A DNA stretch of 64,000 nucleotides from Echinometra lucunter (GCA_029962745.1 CM057154.1:3450090-3514089), one strand, 5' to 3'; positions 1-10,789 are shown, counted from the stretch's first letter. Notes: generated by a model from the sequence alone, not told the origin. A program made the numbers and translations.

Positions 1-612
1 TTTCCCTTCCCGCGCCGAAGCGCGGAAGCTCTGACGTTTCTTTGAATTGTTCGTTGACTGTTCCCGGCCTCTTACATTCTCTGCCTGTTATCGGGGGGGG
101 GGGGGGGCGAGCCGAAAATTTCCGGGTATCTAAGTCTAGAAATAGATTATGCGGAGGTGAGCCTGCACCGCGAGTTGCTTGTTGCGAAGCCCTTAGCGGG
201 CGGGGCCCAGGGTTCTGGCTGAGGGCCCCTGATGGGGGTCTACGGGGAAAGCCACTGCGGGGGTCCAGGGAGCTAGTGGAGCACCGGGAAACTCCGGGGT
301 TTTGGTACTAAATTTTCCCTCATTTCTTTCATTTCCCTCTCTCTCTTCTTCTTTCTCCCCTTTTTCCTTTTTTCTTTCCCGTTCTCCTTCCTCCTTTCCC
401 TTTCTCCTTCTTTCTGTCCCTTTCTCCTTCTTTCTTTTCCTTTCTTCTTCTTTCTTTTCCTTTCTTCTTCTTCCTTTCCCTTTCTCCCTTCCCTTTTCTT
501 CCTTTCCCTCCCTTTCATTTTTTCCCGGTGGTTTGGTGGATTTTCCCGCTGAAATCCTTCAGGGGGGGGGCACTCTGCCCCCCCTGCCCCCCCCCCCCCC
601 CCCGGCTGTTAC
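1..612. other. GC-rich then pyrimidine-rich sequence with no gene
   Basis: The first 300 bases are GC-rich with a run of about 15 G near 94-108. Bases 315-520 are an almost pure C/T tract. A long run of C ends at about 604, just before the LINE coding remnant. Open frames here are low complexity. I recognise no gene, and the septin gene's possible further 3' exons are not visible. Confidence 0.5.
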
Positions 613-2303
613 GCCACTGACTGACCATGTCAAGTATATAACGTCGAAAGCTTCAAGAAAGCTGTACCTTCTACGAATGCTGAAACGATTCGCAATGCCT
701 CAACAGGATCTTGTCACAGTATTCATTTCCTACATAAGGCCAATACTGGAATATTGTTGTGTGGTGTGGCATTCTTCGTTAACTCTCGGTCAAGAATCGC
801 AAATCGAACAGATTCAAAAACGTGCCTTGCGATCAATTCTTGGACCAGAATACGAATCGTATCAACATGCCCTTACCGTTTGTAACTTGGTCTCTCTAAA
901 GGACAGAAGAGGAGAGCTCTGTTTCAAGTTCGCCAAGTTGCTATCTCGCGACCATCGTGACTGGCTTCCGGAAAGACAGTCCTCGCGTAGAAACTTGAGA
1001 TATAGCGATAGATTCCGTGAAATCAAGTGCAGAACGGAACGATACAGAAAGAGTGCCTTGCCCTTTCTAGTGAGACTATTGAACAATAATTCATAGTAAT
1101 TAGTCACTGGATGAGTCGTATTAATGTGCAATATAAATGGATATGACATATGCTTCAATGAATTTGATAATTTAATAAGTTGTAGAAATTATGTTTGTAT
1201 TTTTTGTTAAATATATATTATAAATCACTTTTCTGTATACCCATTTCCAATCCAATATCCTATTCTAGGTAATAATACCATTTCTCAATTCAATTTGCAT
1301 TCAAATGCTCTTGGAAATTAAATTTACAGCCGTCTTTTATTTTTTCATTCTCTCTTTTCAACTACACTACCAGTCACACTTCTTTGTATGGGGCCTGTTT
1401 GCCTGTTTCAGCCGGAGAGCAATAGTGTCAGCTGTTGTTCTCTGGTTGGGGGAGGTAGGCAGGTGTAATTGGGAAGGTGTGACTGGTACTGAATGTAAAG
1501 TGTAAAGTGTATGTGCAATATAAATTCAATGTAATATTCGATGAATTTAATCATTTAGTAATTTGTAGATATCATTTTTGTAAATAATTATGGATAATAA
1601 ATCAATTTTCTGTATATATCCTGTTTTAATCCAACTTTCAATTCTAATTGGTATCCAGTCTCATTTCAATTTGCATGTAAATACTCTTATTTTGATAAGG
1701 AAATCAAATGTACAACCGATTTCTAAATTTATATCCATCCGCTTTAATTTTGAGGCAATTACGAGTTTATAATGAATCTTCACCATGTATCCCAATCAAG
1801 CCTAAATTTTTCTTAATATAAACTTCTTTCATATATTTGGATGTACATTTCAGTTTTTAAAGTTTTTAAATTGTTGATGCATTATTTTCATATTTGTTTG
1901 AATTCATCTAATTATGTTAAATTACTAGAATTTTTCGAGGATACAAGGCTACTCAATTATGCACTCCGTGAAACCTTTTTTTTTTTTGTTGCAATTTTCC
2001 ATAACTTTCTACACGATACTCAAATTGTTGCAATTTATTTCTTAAAACACTATTCTTTATACCAACAATTTCAACTTCAAGTAAAGTTTATACGCATTGG
2101 CTTATCATGTCTCTAAATTTTACGAGAATATTAATTGCTTATTGGACATTTCTTTCAAAAATATTTGTTTACTTTCAATGTTTCACTGTTAATGTTTATA
2201 TATTATGTTTTTACTTTGTAAATCTTTCTCAATTCAGCCACTGGCTGAGATGAAATGATAATAAAACCTTCAATTCAAAAACCTTCAATTCAATTCAAAT
2301 ACC
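613..2303 (+). mobile_element. 3' end of a non-LTR retrotransposon (CR1/L2/jockey-like)
   Basis: The frame ending in a TAG stop at 1096 encodes the C-terminal part of a LINE reverse transcriptase: an ASRKLYLLRMLKR motif, then YIRPILEYCCVVWH and QIEQIQKRALRSILG, a series typical of the region after the polymerase core in CR1, L2 and jockey-type elements. About 1.2 kb of AT-rich 3' untranslated sequence follows. It ends near 2250-2303 in short repeats of CTTCAATTCAA type, as in LINEs with terminal short repeats instead of a poly-A tail. The 5' part is missing, and the coding frame runs into a C homopolymer upstream, so this is a 5'-truncated copy. The exact clade is inference. Confidence 0.85.
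1368..1488. repeat. Small terminal-inverted-repeat segment nested in the LINE 3' UTR
   Basis: TACCAGTCACAC at 1368-1379 is the exact reverse complement of GTGTGACTGGTA at 1477-1488. The 121-base segment separates two diverged direct repeats of LINE 3' UTR (about 1122-1335 and 1509-1720). It may be a tiny non-autonomous DNA element; no clear target-site duplication is visible. Confidence 0.5.
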
Positions 2304-2651
2304 ATTTTGTAAGTATATAAGGAGTATTTATGACAAATTTTCACAGTTTTATAGCTAAAATATGACATTTTATCATTTCTATAAACACAATGTGTGGAAA
2401 ATTGTGAGTATATGACATCATCAACTCACTCACTGAATATTCATTAACGACTGTTCAAGAACTGTTTTACGTTTAAAAAAAATGACAAACATTAAAAAAT
2501 CCTTAACTTCCTTATTTTGCATCCCATTTTCATCAAATTTTCACTGTTTGTTTGGAATTTTTATTTTTTTTATTGAAAAGAACTACATCTCGCTGTGGAC
2601 TTGGCCTTTAACGACCTCTAAAATTTGATTGCATGACTAAATATCTGTCAA

Positions 2652-2779
2652 TCATCGCCCGACACTGTACCTTCTTTCCCTATGGAGGTGAGTCCCTCCT
2701 CCTCCTCTTATCCTGCCAAGGCGGGTAGTTCTCATAATGTACGGTCACGTGTTACATCCTTCAAGTCTTGCTGTGTGTC
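2652..2779 (-). pseudogene. Septin exon 11, first copy, frame broken by indels
   Basis: This corresponds to the intact exon at 15685-15811. Relative to it there are two single-base insertions (near 2730 and 2744) and a single-base deletion in the codon after THM (near 2771), so the frame cannot be read through. Since this copy lies in the duplicated block, the breaks are probably sequence errors and not a decayed gene. Confidence 0.85.
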
Positions 2780-2825
2780 CTGTAATCAAAGACAAATGCG
2801 GATCATCATTACCTCGTATACAGAT

Positions 2826-3090
2826 GTGCCTTTATTTATTTACTTATCTATTCATTTATTAATTTATTTATTTATCTATTTATTTATTTATTTTGTTTAT
2901 CTATTTAATTTTTTATTCATTCATTTACTTATACATTCATTTATTTGCTTATTTGATTATTGATCGACTGATTGATTGATTGATTAATTGATTTTTTCAT
3001 CTATTTATCTATCAATTTATTGATTTTTAAAATTTAATTGTTAGTTATTTACTTATTCATGATCATGTATTGATCTATTCATTCATTCAT
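2826..3090. repeat. TTTA/ATTT/ATTC simple-sequence tract
   Basis: Imperfect four-base repeats (TTTA, TCTA, ATTC, GATT). In the gene's orientation it lies in septin intron 10. The matching tract in the second copy is at about 15865-16130. Confidence 0.85.
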
Positions 3091-3822
3091 TCATTCTCTT
3101 CGGGTGTACAAGCTGCTATCCTGGAGGGCCTCAGAGAAAAAAAAAACATATACATGTACATTATTCGAAAGTTATATTTGACAGTATTGTTAGGAGGTGG
3201 TCATACCATATTTAACAAAAGTTTGCAACAAGCCGGCAAACACAGACGAACAAACAAAGAATAAACAAAGCCCTTGCAATTTGCCCCCCCCCCCTCCAAA
3301 AAAAAAAGTTAGGAAATTTTACTCATTTTGAAAATTTGCCAACAATTTTTAAGTTGCACTTTTCCCTCGATCACTGCCCAGAACATTGCAGAAGGTGTGT
3401 TATACCCCTTCTTCCTCGTCTACTAGTGACGTCCGTGCCGCCATGATCCCAGCCAGCCACACCCTCGAAAAGGTTTTCTTGAAGGTCCGTAGCCCTGTCT
3501 TGTAAATAGTTGCGATTGATTCAAATCGATCGCAACTTCGAAATGGATCTCAACTGTGTACTTAAGAGAGATGAGATTAAATCAATCTCAAAGTTGCAAT
3601 CGACTTGAATCAATCGCAACTCTTCATGAGACGTGGCCCGTGACCATATAATGTCCATATTATTCTGGAGTGCTTGCATTATCCTCATATGCTGCTGATT
3701 GTGATGAAGATTCCGATTATGATGGTGGTGATGGTGGTGGTGGTGGTGGTGGTGATGATGGTGGTGGTATGATGGTGGTGGTAGTGATAATGATGGGGGT
3801 GGTGGTGGTGATGATGATTTGA

Positions 3823-4200
3823 GGGAGCGAGGTGGCTCAGTCAGTAAGGCGTCTGCCTGTCGAACCAAAGATCGTGGGTTCGAGTCCAACCCAGGCGGAT
3901 GACTAAAGCCTACGTTGTGTGTTATCGTGCTCCTCCCCTGTTTCATAGATGCAGGCTATGCTACAGTGGAAAACACTCCGTCCCTCGGATAGGCCGTTAA
4001 AAGGAGGTCCCGTGTAAAGGAAAGTCACCACCTTTGCACGTTAAATATCCCACTGCACTAGTCGTATAAGAGTAGGGGGAAACCCCGGTGTATGTGGTCC
4101 ACCTGCACACCCACAATCAGTGATGTCGAGAGGAGAGACCCGAGGGTTACAGCGATTCAGTTCGCTTTTCGCCTCCCACGCATAGGTGACGCCAAACCAA
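3823..4200 (+). mobile_element. tRNA-derived SINE, copy A
   Basis: The 5' head is tRNA-like, with an A-box-like GTGGCTCAGTCAGTAAGGCG and a B box GGTTCGAGTCC about 35 bases later, followed by a body of about 300 bases. It is about 80-90% similar by eye to the SINE at 4892-5266, sharing CACTCCGTCCCTCGGATAGG and the GGGGGAAACCCCGGTGTATG palindrome. The 3' end passes directly into a trinucleotide array that probably grew from its tail. The head cannot be a functional tRNA because acceptor-stem pairing is absent. Confidence 0.9.
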
Positions 4201-4228
4201 ATGATGATGATGATGATGATGATGATAA

Positions 4229-4290
<62 letters not shown>

Positions 4291-4355
4291 ATAATAATAA
4301 TAACAATAATAATAATAATGATGATGATGAGGAGGAGGAGGAGGAGGAGGAGGGG

Positions 4356-4394
<39 letters not shown>

Positions 4395-4436
4395 CTGATG
4401 ATGACGATGATGGTGGTGGTGGTGGTGGTGGTTGTG
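4201..4436 (+). repeat. Compound trinucleotide microsatellite (ATG, CTA, ATA, AGG, GGT)
   Basis: Successive blocks of ATG, CTA, AAT, ATG, GAG, ATG and GGT triplets, attached to the 3' end of the SINE. The second copy at 17224-17452 differs in block lengths, which shows either length polymorphism or sequencing slippage. Long homopolymeric peptides read from it (poly-T, N, D, M, V) are artefacts. Confidence 0.95.
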
Positions 4437-4583
4437 AGCATAGGAAGATGATCACTGGGAGGCAACATTGACTGCATCTTGGAATTGTTCAGGTTTGCAG
4501 TCAGACATCGAATATCCTAACATTTCTTTTCTATATAACATGGATCCTACAACTATCAATTTCATTAGATTTGGGTGACTTAC

Positions 4584-4635
4584 CTGATGAGCATATTCCT
4601 GAGTTTGACGAAGTCACAGTGCTTTGGATTCTCAA
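4584..4635 (-). pseudogene. Septin exon 10, first copy (intact, assembly duplicate)
   Basis: This 52-base exon is identical to 17605-17656 and is open. It encodes [17 protein letters not shown] with split codons at both ends. It is listed as a duplicate only because the surrounding block is; the coding sequence itself is good. Confidence 0.85.
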
Positions 4636-4757
4636 CTGTTTTGGAAGGAACAAAAGGTGTTTTTATAGGTTTTGCCTATAATTGCTTATATTTACTTGCA
4701 TTGCTTATAAATTTCCATCTAGCCGACTATCTAGTCTATCGTTGATACTGTCGGCTT

Positions 4758-4799
4758 ATGAATATAATCTCCATCCTACTCGTCTTCCATTCACCTCTG
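4758..4799 (-). repeat. Degenerate fragment of septin exon 9 (P1)
   Basis: On the minus strand these bases match the middle of exon 9 (the [16 protein letters not shown] region) with several changes, and they are followed on the plus strand by a TCTA run. There is no splice donor or open phase. It is the farthest of three partial exon copies; the second-copy equivalent is 17779-17820. Confidence 0.75.
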
Positions 4800-4891
4800 T
4801 TTATCTATCTATCTATCTATCTTCGATTCATTGATATTTTGAAAGTACATGACATTGGAAATCAAATCATTTGGAATAACAGTAATATCAA

Positions 4892-5264
4892 GGAGCGAGT
4901 CGGCTCAGTCGGTAAGCGTCTGCCTTTCGAACCAAAAGACCGTGGGTTCGAGTCCAACCAAGGCGGATGACTGAAGCCTACGTTGTGTGTTATCGTGCCC
5001 CTCCCTGTTTCATAGACGCAGGCTATGCTACAGTGGAAAACACTCCGTCCCTCGGATAGGACGTTAAATGGAGGTCCCGTGTAAAGGAGAGTCACCACCT
5101 TTGCACGTTAAAGATCCCACTGCACTATTCGTATAAGAGTAGGGGGAAACCCCGGTGTATGTGGTCCACCTGCACATCCCCAATCAGTGATATCGGGAGG
5201 AGAGACCTGAGGGTTACAGTGATTCAGTTCGCTTTTCCCCTCCCAGGCACAGGTGACGCCGAAC

Positions 5265-5266
<2 letters not shown>
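4892..5266 (+). mobile_element. tRNA-derived SINE, copy B
   Basis: Same family as 3823-4200. The head has GTCGGCTCAGTCGGTAAGCG and GGTTCGAGTCC, the body is colinear with copy A, and the 3' end is a TAA tail (about 5267-5300). A LINE fragment follows directly. The second-copy equivalent is 17913-18288. Confidence 0.9.
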
Positions 5267-5301
<35 letters not shown>

Positions 5302-5302
5302 C

Positions 5303-6293
5303 AAATATAGTAACAAAATGTTGTTCTTTAAAAGACGGATTGATTTTGGTATAATGAATGTTAAACAAATAATAACAGACGGTTGCTGGAAAGAAATCAG
5401 TGATATTTTAAATATTACTGAAGCAAAGAATTTGTTAAGTCATTTTGAGTTCTCAAAACTGAAAAAGGCGTTTCCGATAATCTGGTTAATAAAACAAAAT
5501 ATATTCAGCATACTGAGTATTATCCAGAAGATTTGTTCGAAATTTCTTCTGGTGATTTAATCAATATTAGATCTATGAAAGCCAAACAATATAATAATCT
5601 ATTTGTTGAACTGAAACAAACAGAGCCATATTTTTTCTACTTTGGATGGATTATTTTAAATTACGAGATGATTTTGATTGGAATAAAATCATGCTTTTCA
5701 AATTTAAGTACATAAAAGATAACAGAATAAAGCAATTTAATTTTAAGCTTTTTCATAGAATATTACCATCAAAGACAATCTATTCAAGTGGAATATAGTA
5801 GGTAATAATCAATGTAATGTTTGTAAATGTCAAGAGACGACAATGCATATGTTATTTGAATGTAAAAGAGTCAAGGTATTTTGGAAAATTATGAACGAAT
5901 GATTTGTTATATTTTTCAGACAGAAGTTAAAATTGATAATTTGGTATGATAATTGGATTCAATATGTGCAGATGAAAAGAATATTATGATTAATCTTATT
6001 ATAATTTTGCACAGTATGTTGTTTATAAAGATTATATTAAAAAGCTGTGGAAAGAAACAAGAGTTTCAGCTGTTGCCAAAGCGTTATGGATAAATTTTAA
6101 GTTTTGAATTACGTCAATATTTGAGTTGTAAATTTATTTGCAAATATTATGATTCAAAAGCAGTTGAAAAAGTATTTCAGTATTTTTTTACTTGAAGTCA
6201 TCAGTGATTTGAGATATTTTGATGTATAATATGTAAATATTTGTTATGGATATAGGTATATTAATAAAGTTCCTCGTATGAGGTGAAAGAGAA
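5303..6293 (+). mobile_element. Decayed L1/Tx1-like LINE 3' fragment
   Basis: Interrupted plus-strand frames encode a lysine- and isoleucine-rich polypeptide. Bases 5803-5883 read QCNVCKCQETTMHMLFEC then KRVKVFW, the CxxC...H....C pattern of the zinc-binding module that follows reverse transcriptase in L1- and Tx1-type LINEs. Stops and frameshifts interrupt it. It ends in an A-rich stretch at about 6290 that leads into a TCTA microsatellite. The second copy (18324-19337) differs by many indels and is open further upstream. Confidence 0.75.
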
Positions 6294-6300
6294 AAAAAAA

Positions 6301-6301
<1 letters not shown>

Positions 6302-6337
<36 letters not shown>

Positions 6338-6445
6338 ATCTATCTAATCTATCTAATCTATCTATGTATCTATATATCTATCTATCTATCTAATATATCT
6401 TTCTATCTATCTGTCTATCTACCTATCTATTCTATCTATCTAATA

Positions 6446-6478
<33 letters not shown>

Positions 6479-6589
6479 GTATCTATCAGTTCTTACATCA
6501 GTACACACCTTCAGTGATACCCCATGAATATAATCTAAGTTCCACTCGTCTTCCATTCACCTCATTATCTGTGATATCCATGTATCTAT

Positions 6590-6624
<35 letters not shown>

Positions 6625-6649
6625 GTCTGTCTATCCGTCTGTCTATCCG

Positions 6650-6704
<55 letters not shown>

Positions 6705-6805
6705 CTCCCCTTATCAGTCCATACCTCATGGATATAACCTCGCTCTTACTCTCATTCCATCCCCCTCTACTATCTTTCCATCCATCCATCTCTCTCTCTA
6801 TCTAC

Positions 6806-6836
<31 letters not shown>

Positions 6837-6900
6837 CCTTTCTTTCTTTATATATCTTCTTATCTATCTATCAGTCCCTTCTTCTCCTACCATTACATAC
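6302..6900 (-). repeat. TCTA microsatellite array interleaved with exon 9 fragments P2 and P3
   Basis: Runs of TCTA and TA alternate with two partial copies of septin exon 9 on the minus strand: P2 at 6509-6563, which retains a donor-like GTGTGT, and P3 at 6721-6770. Each is followed on the plus strand by TCTA repeats, as is the true exon's flank. This points to tandem duplication of an exon-tail plus microsatellite unit. P2 in the expected phase meets a stop, so it does not look usable. Confidence 0.8.
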
Positions 6901-6997
6901 CTTCAGTGATACCCCATGGATATAACCTCCCTCTTACTCTCCTTCCGTTCACCTCTACGACTGTATTGCTGCCAATGACTGCAAATGGAATGCTGGC
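6901..6997 (-). pseudogene. Septin exon 9, first copy (intact, assembly duplicate)
   Basis: A 97-base exon identical to 19945-20041, bounded by CAG and GTATGT, encoding [16 protein letters not shown] followed by [16 protein letters not shown]. Marked as duplicate because of the contig overlap. Confidence 0.85.
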
Positions 6998-7243
6998 CTG
7001 TCACAATTAATCAGAGAACATAATTAAGAGGTTTCTCAAATTCATCATGACTGGACTTTATTTCCAGTTGGAAGAAGAGTGTGTTATCGTAGGATGTTCA
7101 TGTTATTATGGTAACTTTGTGTTGAAGAGCTCAGTCATAGGACAACTTACTTCATTGTGAAATTTGCCAAAGAAATTGTGCAATGCAATACTTCAATATT
7201 CTACTGAATTGGGTCTATAGCGCGCCCTCAGTTACCATGTGAA

Positions 7244-7326
7244 GTCAGGATGGCCGAGCGGTCTAAGGCGCTACGTTCAGGTCGTAGTCTACTCTGTAGG
7301 CGTGGGTTCGAATCCCACTCCTGACA
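7244..7326 (+). tRNA. tRNA-Leu (anticodon CAG)
   Basis: An 83-base class II tRNA. The acceptor stem pairs GTCAGGA with TCCTGAC, the discriminator is A, and the anticodon stem CTACG/CGTAG encloses loop TTCAGGT, giving anticodon CAG. A leucine-type long variable arm and the T arm GTGGGTTCGAATCCCAC are present. There is no intron. A TTTT terminator lies about 12 bases downstream. It lies in septin intron 8, antisense to the gene, and its assembly duplicate is at 20291-20373. Confidence 0.96.
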
Positions 7327-7673
7327 TAAGTCCTTTACTTTTCTTTCTTTCTTTTTTCACCTTTGATTATGAAGCAATATTACATAATTTCTACCTTTTT
7401 GCATAATTGTATCGTAACTGTGGCAGATATTTTGAAAATGCTCAATATTAGTCCACAAGACAGAAAACATTCTTTCTTCCTTATAATATTATGAGATGTT
7501 TCCCATGAGGGATTGAAAATATCTAATGAACAAGTTTGAAGAGTTGCATCATTATCTGCCTTTATCCCATGTTCCCTCTATAGTCTGCCTACGGTTTGAA
7601 CTCCACCCAGAGTCAAAAGGCGTTAGGTTGCATAACACAGGGCTATCTTCTGGCATTAAGCAGATAGAATTAC

Positions 7674-7776
7674 CTTAAGTTCTTGGTCTTGCTTCTTGAA
7701 GTCTTCATTCCTCATCAGATTCGCACTCAGGGAATGCATAGATACCAATCTCATGCTCGGATATCTCACGTAATAC
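7674..7776 (-). pseudogene. Septin exon 8, first copy, one-base insertion
   Basis: It is 103 bases against 102 in the intact copy at 20722-20823. One extra base near 7713 breaks the acidic SDEDEDF stretch. Splice borders are preserved. The break is probably a sequence error at a contig end. Confidence 0.85.
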
Positions 7777-7872
7777 CTGATAGAGAGAGAGAGAGAGAGA
7801 GAAAAGGAGAGAGACAGAGAGGGGAAAGGGAAGGAGAGAAAGAAGAAGAGAGAGAGGGGGGGGGGGGGGAGA
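7777..7872 (-). repeat. Polypurine (GA/GAAA/G) tract acting as exon 8 polypyrimidine tract
   Basis: On the gene strand this is about 90 bases of nearly pure CT directly before the CAG acceptor of exon 8. A microsatellite therefore occupies the place of the polypyrimidine tract. The second copy at 20824-20922 differs in repeat counts. Confidence 0.8.
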
Positions 7873-8280
7873 GTGGGTCAGTCAAACTGAAATGTGAAAA
7901 ATGCTCCAAACAAATCAGAATCAGAGGTATAGGTATCTGTAAAATGACATATTCTAATGAGTTGAAGAAATGCCGATTTTGACGTTATGGTGTACTTAAT
8001 AATACATTTTGGCGTTTTTCAGATGATTACATTCTTTATAAGGCGAAAAATGATTTTAAAAAAATATATAATGTAATATAATTCAGTGTTGATGGAAGAA
8101 ATGCATAATTTTGTTACTGAATTTTATATACCTAGCGACAAAATAAAGCCACGCATCGAATTAATAGCCTACTTTATCTATCTCCACTAACCCTACTTCC
8201 TAATTATCATCTCTCTCTTCTTCCTCCTCCCTCCTCCTCCTCGAAATCAATACTATCTTCTTCATCATCATCTATCTTAC

Positions 8281-8398
8281 CCTGTCTTTCATCCGTTTGA
8301 CTTCAGCCTTCGTTAGACAGTCTGCTTTTGCGATGACCGGAACGATGTTGACTTTGTCGTGAAGTCGTTTCATGAATTCGATATCGATCGGTCTTAAT
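8281..8398 (-). pseudogene. Septin exon 7, first copy (intact, assembly duplicate)
   Basis: A 118-base open exon with the same sequence as 21335-21452, encoding the G4 motif AKAD. It is bounded by an AG acceptor at 8399 and a GTAAG donor below 8281. Confidence 0.85.
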
Positions 8399-8621
8399 CT
8401 GAAAAGATTCAAATTACGTTTTATTCACCTGTGACAATACAATGTTTACCATACTGAAACCAGGTTAATTAATGAACATAATTCATTGACAAAAAATATA
8501 TCAATTTCACTCATTGAACTTTCTATAACAAGTCCATTCTGAATTATGAGGGAAAATGCTAAATGGGAATACTTGGATGGTAAATTTTTTTTGTAAGAAT
8601 CCAAAAGACAAAAGAAATATA

Positions 8622-8704
8622 TGTCAGGAGTGGGATTCGAACCCACGCCTACAGAGTAGACTACGACCTGAACGTAGCGCCTTAGACCGCTCGGCCATCC
8701 TGAC
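8622..8704 (-). tRNA. tRNA-Leu (anticodon CAG)
   Basis: On the minus strand this is identical over all 83 bases to the plus-strand copies at 7244 and 12646. A CTTTT run follows about 10 bases downstream. It lies in septin intron 6, in the gene's orientation. The assembly duplicate is at 21676-21758. Confidence 0.96.
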
Positions 8705-9033
8705 TTCTCGTGCTTACAGAGGGCACCAGCGACGCCATTCTATAGAATGTCAAGGCACTGGATTTGCACAATTTCCTTGCTAAATGGCATGAAAACATAG
8801 CACATATTTATGTTCCTTGCCCATTCAATTCATGCCCCATCTCTGTTTATTAGTCAAGGAGTTATCCACTCCTTGGTTTAGTTGAAGAGATTTAACAAAA
8901 ACCATTTCATCTCAAATTTGCGCGACATAACATGGAAGGGAATGGAATTGCTCTTAATTACTCAAATGGGTGGAAGGGAATGTCTTTTCCACTTTTGATT
9001 GAGAGCACATGGAAAATTTTTGATATGGGAGCA

Positions 9034-9224
9034 AGATGACCCACAGGTGAGTTTATTTACGTTTTAATGATGGCTATTATATAGTGCATGACCTGCCTTC
9101 TCTTTCCCATACACTTCTTTCTTCTTCTTTTTTTTCTTGTTTTTCTTCTCCTCGTTCTTCTTTTTTTTTTTGATCACTCGAAAAATAAAAGGGGCGGGGC
9201 CCCTCCCCCCTGTAGCGCCGCCCC
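9034..9224 (-). mobile_element. Short GGGGCGGCGC-family element, truncated, with 8-bp target duplication
   Basis: The element is flanked by TGGGAGCA at 9026-9033 and 9225-9232. Inside are the family's landmarks: GATGACCCACAGGTG, a long TTC/TTTT tract, GATCACTCGAAAAAT, and an end of TAGCGCCGCCCC. Compared with 52314-52577 it lacks the first 50 or so bases. The assembly duplicate is at 22085-22277. Confidence 0.75.
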
Positions 9225-9315
9225 TGGGAGCACATGCCCCCGTGCTTCATGTCCCCGCACCCATCCGCCGGTTTGCAAATGTAGTAACTCTTTATACGAG
9301 ATAATTGACCCTTAC

Positions 9316-9451
9316 CCATGGCCGTAGGGTGAGATAAAGTAGAGACAGCAGTGAACACGATCATCGATGAGATTCTTTCTGTTTAATCCACTCTCATCTC
9401 TGTAATACTGCTCAAAACTTGCTCTCAATGTGCGAGATAATTGGACCCCAG
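9316..9451 (-). pseudogene. Septin exon 6, first copy, one-base insertion
   Basis: It is 136 bases against 135 in the intact copy at 22366-22500. An extra A in the AAAA run near 9415-9418 puts a stop in the SKFEQYY segment. Splice borders are normal. This is a typical homopolymer-type sequence error. Confidence 0.87.
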
Positions 9452-10665
9452 CTACAGAGGAAAGAAAGAAAGATATCATTTCAAAATATTTAGTTGATAA
9501 TATAATTCAAAATAACAGATATAGCTTCTTTTTTTTTCCTTCTAGATAACCCTTTCTCATCATGTCAGTATTGCTTCGAACTTGTTTCTCAACTATGAGT
9601 GATCAATGTACCCAAACAATATCAAGAAAGAAATTTTCAAACAGATAAATATCGAAAATTATACAGACATATAGGCCTGGTTTTTTTTTCTGTTAAACCG
9701 CTCTCATCTTGGTAATCTAAAATGTTCTTATGAGAGACTATGGTCACAACTTAAAACATGAAGGAGAGATATACCTTATCTCAATATATTATCTTGATTA
9801 TAAAGTCTTGATAAAATGCATTTGTATACCATAGATTAGCATTAGAAAATAAACAGCATTAGAAAATAAAACAAATGCAATTTCCTCTTGAAGTTGACTC
9901 CTGTATATCCCAACTTTAGCACAAGTTGTTAATTGAGCACTGAAGAGCTTTTTGACGATTAGCAAGTTTCATCTTCAAAATCGATCAATTATAATCGATC
10001 TTGTCTTGATCATTGATATCACATGAACACTGATGAATGACTGATCACTGATCACTGTGTTCTTGGAACCTTCCCAGAATTTAATGATCTAAATGTTTTC
10101 TTGGATAACTATATATTCCCTTTAAATCTCACATGCTTTAATGTGTTGTACTTGATGATTTGGACCAAATAAGTTCAAATATGTTGATTTATTTTAAAAA
10201 AAATCATTTGAATTGTTTGGAGCCTCATTCTTCATTCATGAAGGCAGATATCCCATCAGAGAATTTTTTCAGGGGCAACGTTTGATGAAACTAAGCACAT
10301 GAAGGAAGGGCCTACACATCAGCTTTATAAGATTACTGAATGTTATAACCTTTTCTACGATATTAACATGTAAGTTAACGTGAAGCCGTATATCGCGGTT
10401 CTGATTTGTAGAAAGTCAAGTGCATAATTTGAATCGCCTTCGGATTTCACAGGAATATATGAATGATTTGGAAAAGTATTGCAAGTCATTTGTGACAAAG
10501 TTATCACCACATGTTGTTGTTGTTTGTTTGTTTTATTTCTAGTGTTGTTATTTTATCTTATTATCATTGATTTACCTATTTATCTATTTTTATTTATCTC
10601 TCTATTTATTTATTTACATGTATTCATTTTATTCCTTTTGGGGGGGGGGGTTAAATCTAATGTAC
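9452..10665. other. Septin intron 5, no gene seen
   Basis: AT-rich sequence with short pyrimidine runs, an overlapping TGATCACTGATCACTG repeat near 10040, TTTA-rich tracts at 10560-10620 and a G homopolymer at 10640-10650 close to the exon 5 donor. Nothing coding or RNA-like is recognisable. The second copy is 22501-23716. Confidence 0.6.
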
Positions 10666-10789
10666 CTGTTTTCACTGTTGACAGAATCTCCAAAGCCTGG
10701 CGTATCCACGACTGTTAGTCTTAATCTCACACCCTGTTCTTCAATGTCTATTGATGATCTCTGGATCTCAACTGTCTTGTCTATGCGCT
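10666..10789 (-). pseudogene. Septin exon 5, first copy (intact, assembly duplicate)
   Basis: A 124-base open exon equal to 23717-23840, encoding RIDKTVEIQ to [14 protein letters not shown] duplicate by position only. Confidence 0.85.

Noticed and set aside
302..1096. 264-residue open frame as one gene
   Set aside because: The first 100 residues come from a C/T tract and C homopolymer; only the part after about 613 is LINE reverse transcriptase.
3827..3900. Functional tRNA gene at the SINE head
   Set aside because: A and B boxes are present but the acceptor stem does not pair, and the sequence continues into a SINE body shared with another copy.
4157..4477. Homopolymeric-peptide frames (poly-V, T, S, I) in trinucleotide arrays
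   Set aside because: Produced by microsatellites in all frames on both strands.
6509..6563. P2 as a mutually exclusive alternative exon 9
   Set aside because: It keeps a donor-like site, but in the required phase it meets a stop, and the conserved first half of the exon is missing.
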